In this document: positions 60,976 through 64,000 of the stretch, one piece after another
Layout of the letters: every line of letters starts with the position of its first letter
How positions within the stretch are numbered: the first letter of the stretch is position 1
NCBI RefSeq assembly: GCF_014203115.1
Contig: NZ_JACHIJ010000001.1
Location: 1-64,000, forward strand
From: Afipia massiliensis
GTDB taxonomy: Bacteria; Pseudomonadota; Alphaproteobacteria; Rhizobiales; Xanthobacteraceae
Direction of reading: 5' to 3'
DNA: 64,000 nucleotides
Notes under the pieces: model-generated
Told to the model about the DNA's origin: nothing
Databases searched by the model: none
Seen by the model: the letters and a program-made list of their open reading frames with translations, nothing else
Translations under genes and position numbers: made by a program

Positions 60976-62811
60976 GTGTGGAAACTTTGTTGCGCGGCTC
61001 TGGTCTTGTCCGACCTCGGAGCATTGCCAGTCGCGGCTCAGCCGTCGCCTGTTCCATCGCCCGTCCACTCTCACGGCATCGCCATGCACGGCGCACCGGC
61101 CCTGCCCGCCGGATTCGCCCATATGCCCTACGTCAATCCCGACGCACCGAAGGGCGGCCGGATCATTTTCGGGCTGCTGGGCACCTTCGACAGCCTCAAT
61201 CCTTTCATCGTCAGGGGCATCGCGGTCCAGCACATCCGCGCCTACGTGGTCGAAAGCCTGTTGGCGCGCGGCAACGACGAGCCATTCACGCTCTACGGCC
61301 TGCTGGCGCAAACCGTCGAAACCGACAGCGCGCGGACTTACGTGACGTTCCGGCTCAATCCGCTGGCGAAGTTCTCCGACGGTAAGCCGGTGTTGGCGGA
61401 GGACGTTCTGTTTTCATGGCAGCTGATGCGTGACAAGGGCCGGCCCAATCACCGGCTGTATTACGCCAAGGTCGAAAAAGCCGAAGCGCTGGACGACCGC
61501 ACGGTGCGGTTCGATTTCGGGGGAGCCAATGACCGCGAGTTGCCGCTCATCCTCGGCCTGATGCCGGTCTTTCCCAAACACGCCGTCGACGTCGCGACCT
61601 TCGAGGATACTTCCCTCACCGGCCCCATCGGCTCCGGCCCCTACCGGGTCACCGGCGTACGCGCGGGCCAGAGCGTGACACTGACGCGCAACCCCGACTA
61701 CTGGGGCCGCGACCTGCCGGTGAACCGGGGCCAGTGGAACTTCGATGAGGTGCGGCTGGATTACTACCGCGAAGCCAACGGTGCGTTCGAAGCGTTCAAA
61801 CGCGGCCTCTACGACTTCCGCGCCGAGAACGAACCGCTGCGCTGGCACGAGGGATACGATTTCGCGGCCGTGCGCAGCGGCGAGGTGATCCGCGACGAGA
61901 TCACGCCCGGCACGCCGCAGCCGTCGGAGTATCTGGTGTTCAACACGCGCCGCCCCGTATTCGCGGACATCCGCGTGCGGCAGGCGCTGACGCTGTTGTT
62001 CGACTTCGAATGGATCAACCGCAATTACTTCTTCGACCTGTACGGGCGCTCGGCGGGTTACTTCGCGGGCTCCGACCTGTCGGCCTACACGCGCCCGGCG
62101 GATGCGCGCGAAAGGACGCTGCTCGCGCCCTACGCCGCTAGCATCCGTCCCGACATCATGGACGGCAGCTATCGCCTGCCTGTCACCGATGCGTCCGGCC
62201 GCGACCGCGCCTCGCTGCGCGCCGCGCTCGCGCTGCTGGAACAGGCCGGTTACCAGCTCGACGGCTCGGCGCTGCGCCACAAAGCCACCCGGGCACCGCT
62301 GACTTTTGAGATTCTGGTCATCACCCGCGATCAGGAACGCATCGCACTGGCCTATTCCCGCGATCTCAAGCGCGCCGGCATCACCGCATCGGTGCGCGCG
62401 GTGGATGGGGTCCAGTTCGACCAGCGCAGGCTCTCCTTCGAATTCGATATGATCCAGAATCGCTGGGATCAGTCGCTGTCGCCGGGCAACGAACAGGCGT
62501 TCTACTGGGGCAGCGCCGCCGCCGATAATCAGGGCACGCGCAATTACATGGGCGCGAAGTCCCCGGCCGTCGATGCGATGATCGCCGCACTTCTCGAGGC
62601 AAAAGAGCGGACCGACTTTGTTCCCGCCGTGCGAGCGCTCGACCGGGCGCTGATCGCCGGCTTCTACGCAATTCCGATTTATAATGCGCGGCAGCAATGG
62701 ATCGCGCGCTGGAATCGGATAGAACGGCCTAAGGCCACCGCGCTCACCGGCTATCTGCCGGAAACGTGGTGGCACAAGCCGGGTGCCAAGCCGACTTCAG
62801 TGAAGCCGTGA
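60976..62811 (+). CDS. extracellular solute-binding protein, family 5 (peptide-type, YejA-like)
   Basis: A 611-residue periplasmic binding protein for oligopeptide-like substrates. GTG 60976 gives a normal signal peptide (MWKLCCAALVLSDLGALPVAA); a GTG at 60901 in the same frame would add 25 polar residues. Family regions: HGIAMHGAPALPAGFAHMPYVNPDAPKGG (YejA-type opening), LLARGNDEPFTLYGLLAQTVE, RFTDG-like FRLNPLAKFSDGKPVLAEDV, GSGPYRV and RQALTLLFDFEWIN. No permease genes follow, so it is an orphan receptor here. Divergent from the IalB-like gene with overlapping upstream regions. Confidence 0.9.
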   Translation: MWKLCCAALVLSDLGALPVAAQPSPVPSPVHSHGIAMHGAPALPAGFAHMPYVNPDAPKGGRIIFGLLGTFDSLNPFIVRGIAVQHIRAYVVESLLARGNDEPFTLYGLLAQTVETDSARTYVTFRLNPLAKFSDGKPVLAEDVLFSWQLMRDKGRPNHRLYYAKVEKAEALDDRTVRFDFGGANDRELPLILGLMPVFPKHAVDVATFEDTSLTGPIGSGPYRVTGVRAGQSVTLTRNPDYWGRDLPVNRGQWNFDEVRLDYYREANGAFEAFKRGLYDFRAENEPLRWHEGYDFAAVRSGEVIRDEITPGTPQPSEYLVFNTRRPVFADIRVRQALTLLFDFEWINRNYFFDLYGRSAGYFAGSDLSAYTRPADARERTLLAPYAASIRPDIMDGSYRLPVTDASGRDRASLRAALALLEQAGYQLDGSALRHKATRAPLTFEILVITRDQERIALAYSRDLKRAGITASVRAVDGVQFDQRRLSFEFDMIQNRWDQSLSPGNEQAFYWGSAAADNQGTRNYMGAKSPAVDAMIAALLEAKERTDFVPAVRALDRALIAGFYAIPIYNARQQWIARWNRIERPKATALTGYLPETWWHKPGAKPTSVKP

Positions 62812-62836
62812 TGCGTGACAGTAACGCCGTGACCAT

Positions 62837-64000
62837 GTGAGCGAGACCTTGCAGACCGCGCCATCCTCAGCAGCGACATCATCCGGCACGGCGCTGACGC
62901 TTGACGATCTGTTTCGCCGCACCGTGTTGCGCCAGCCCGACGCCGTCGCACTGATCGATCCGCCGAACAAGCAGCGCATCACCGGCGATGCGCCCCGGCA
63001 ACTGACCTTTGCGCAGGCCGATCAGGCCATCTCGGGCATCGCCGCGCGCTTCGTCGAGGCCGGGCTGCCGCCGGGCTCGATCATCGCCGTGCAGATGCCG
63101 AACACCATCGAGTTTGTAGTGACGGTGATGGCTGCGCTCCGCGCCGGTCTGGTGGTGGCGCTATTGCCGCAACTCTGGCGGCAATCCGAATTGACCATTG
63201 CGCTCAATCGCATCGGCGCGCGGGCGATTGCCGGCGTCAGCCGTATCGAGATTGTCGATCACGGCGAGCTTGCGCTCCATGCCGCGGCGGAAGCCTTTTC
63301 CATCCGCCAGGTGTTCGGGTTCGGCCACGATCTGCCCGAAGGCATGACGCCGCTGGAAATCACGACAAGCGGCATGAACGGCTGGCTGTCGCCCACTCTG
63401 CCGGATGCGCGCAGACCGGCGATCATTTCATTCGACGTCACGCCGGACGGTTTTCGCGCGATCCCGCGCAACCACCTTCAGCTGATCTCAGGCGGCCTTG
63501 CGGTTTTTCTTGAAGCCGGACTTCCGCAGGGCGCGCGGCTGTTGTCGTCAATCGCACCCGCCTCGTTCGGGGGCTTTGCATCGACCGTGGTGACCTGGCT
63601 GCTGAGCGGTGGGTCGCTCGCGCTGCATCATCCCGCCGACCTGCAGATTCTTGAACAGCAAATCGTCGATGACCATCACGACACGCTGATCGTGCCCGGT
63701 CCGCTCGCGCTCCGGCTGGCCGAGAGCGGCACGCTCGCGCGCCCGCAAGTCGCGATCAGGCATGTCATCGGCCTGTGGCGCACGCCGGATCGCGTGACCG
63801 CAAGCAACGACTGGGAAGATACCGGCACCACGCTGACCGATATCTATCTGTTCGGCGAGATTGGACTGTTCGGCGCGCGGCGGCTTGAGGACGGCGCTGC
63901 TGCACCTATTACGCCGGGCCCGTTCGGCGCGCCGCGCGGTGCGGCAAGTTCGAAGACCATCGGTGAAATCATCGTGACGCCGAAAGCCACGCTCGCGCTG
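62837..64000 (+). CDS. AMP-dependent synthetase/acyl-CoA ligase-like protein, 5' part
   Basis: An open frame from GTG 62837 (VSETLQTAPSSAATSSG...) to the window end, 388 codons, incomplete. The N-terminal fold of the ANL superfamily is clear: LDDLFRRTVLRQPDAVALID, LTFAQADQAISGIAARFVEAGLPPGSIIAVQMPNTIEFVVTVMAALRAGLVVALLP. Where the phosphate-binding loop (usually [ST]SGTTGxPKG) should be, the sequence is IISFDVTPDGFRAIPRNH, so the loop is not canonical. The gene follows the solute-binding protein by 25 bases in the same direction. Substrate unknown; catalytic competence doubtful without the C-terminal half. Confidence 0.8.
   Translation, partial: MSETLQTAPSSAATSSGTALTLDDLFRRTVLRQPDAVALIDPPNKQRITGDAPRQLTFAQADQAISGIAARFVEAGLPPGSIIAVQMPNTIEFVVTVMAALRAGLVVALLPQLWRQSELTIALNRIGARAIAGVSRIEIVDHGELALHAAAEAFSIRQVFGFGHDLPEGMTPLEITTSGMNGWLSPTLPDARRPAIISFDVTPDGFRAIPRNHLQLISGGLAVFLEAGLPQGARLLSSIAPASFGGFASTVVTWLLSGGSLALHHPADLQILEQQIVDDHHDTLIVPGPLALRLAESGTLARPQVAIRHVIGLWRTPDRVTASNDWEDTGTTLTDIYLFGEIGLFGARRLEDGAAAPITPGPFGAPRGAASSKTIGEIIVTPKATLAL

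Overview
The window reads as chromosome of an alphaproteobacterium of the Bradyrhizobium/Rhodopseudomonas/Afipia group. The grounds are high GC, an Omp25/Omp31-type porin, DUF3551- and DUF5413-like small proteins, a phosphatidylcholine synthase, an IalB-family protein, dense REP-like palindromes, and an nrtABC-nirA-nasA cluster under NasS/NasT. The genus is an inference from gene content.

Layout. 1-3 kb is a mobile-DNA edge: the end of an IS3-family element, an unknown gene and an intact tyrosine integrase. 3-16 kb holds a zinc-ribbon gene, a cold-shock gene, and a huge repeat-rich type I secreted protein of about 3,600 residues, split into two reading frames by a probable frameshift near 11.5 kb; an outer-membrane protein follows. 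16-20 kb is a patchwork of small genes (zinc ribbon, a possible 14-codon ORF with its own terminator, membrane proteins, a PilZ protein, a tRNA-Ser-like sequence with a damaged anticodon arm, secreted small proteins).

19.8-33.7 kb is the most striking block. One minus-strand run encodes a second giant type I substrate (1,404 aa), its ABC exporter and membrane-fusion protein, a CHASE2 adenylate cyclase, a metallo-beta-lactamase-fold hydrolase, a three-helix membrane protein with a cyclic-nucleotide-binding domain (Popeye-like layout) and a stand-alone DUF6537-like protein. Divergent from it is a periplasmic transglutaminase-like cysteine protease of the LapG class. Both giant substrates share an N-terminal module with an Ala-Ala-Gly tripeptide at about residue 105-117, followed by a FecR-like domain. 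I infer a LapA/LapG-like surface-adhesin system in which cAMP replaces the usual c-di-GMP/LapD input.

34-39 kb: a short-chain dehydrogenase, an RraA-like protein and the 5-oxoprolinase genes pxpB-pxpC-pxpA. 39-52 kb: nitrate assimilation on the minus strand in the order nasT-nasS, attenuated leader, nrtA-nrtB-nrtC, FAD oxidoreductase, nirA, Fe-S/FNR reductase, small membrane protein, nasA. The nrtA leader has a sigma-54-like promoter, hairpins and a strong terminator, as expected for NasT antitermination.

52-64 kb: housekeeping and metabolic genes (rimO, quinone oxidoreductase, TerC, pcs, UbiH-type hydroxylase, AEC transporter, hspQ, IalB-like, peptide-binding protein and the start of an AMP-binding enzyme with an unusual P-loop). 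Two kinds of palindromic repeat punctuate the window: paired CTAGTG-tipped hairpins (about 33.8 and 47.6 kb) and REP-like GC palindromes (39.0, 53.6 and 59.4 kb).
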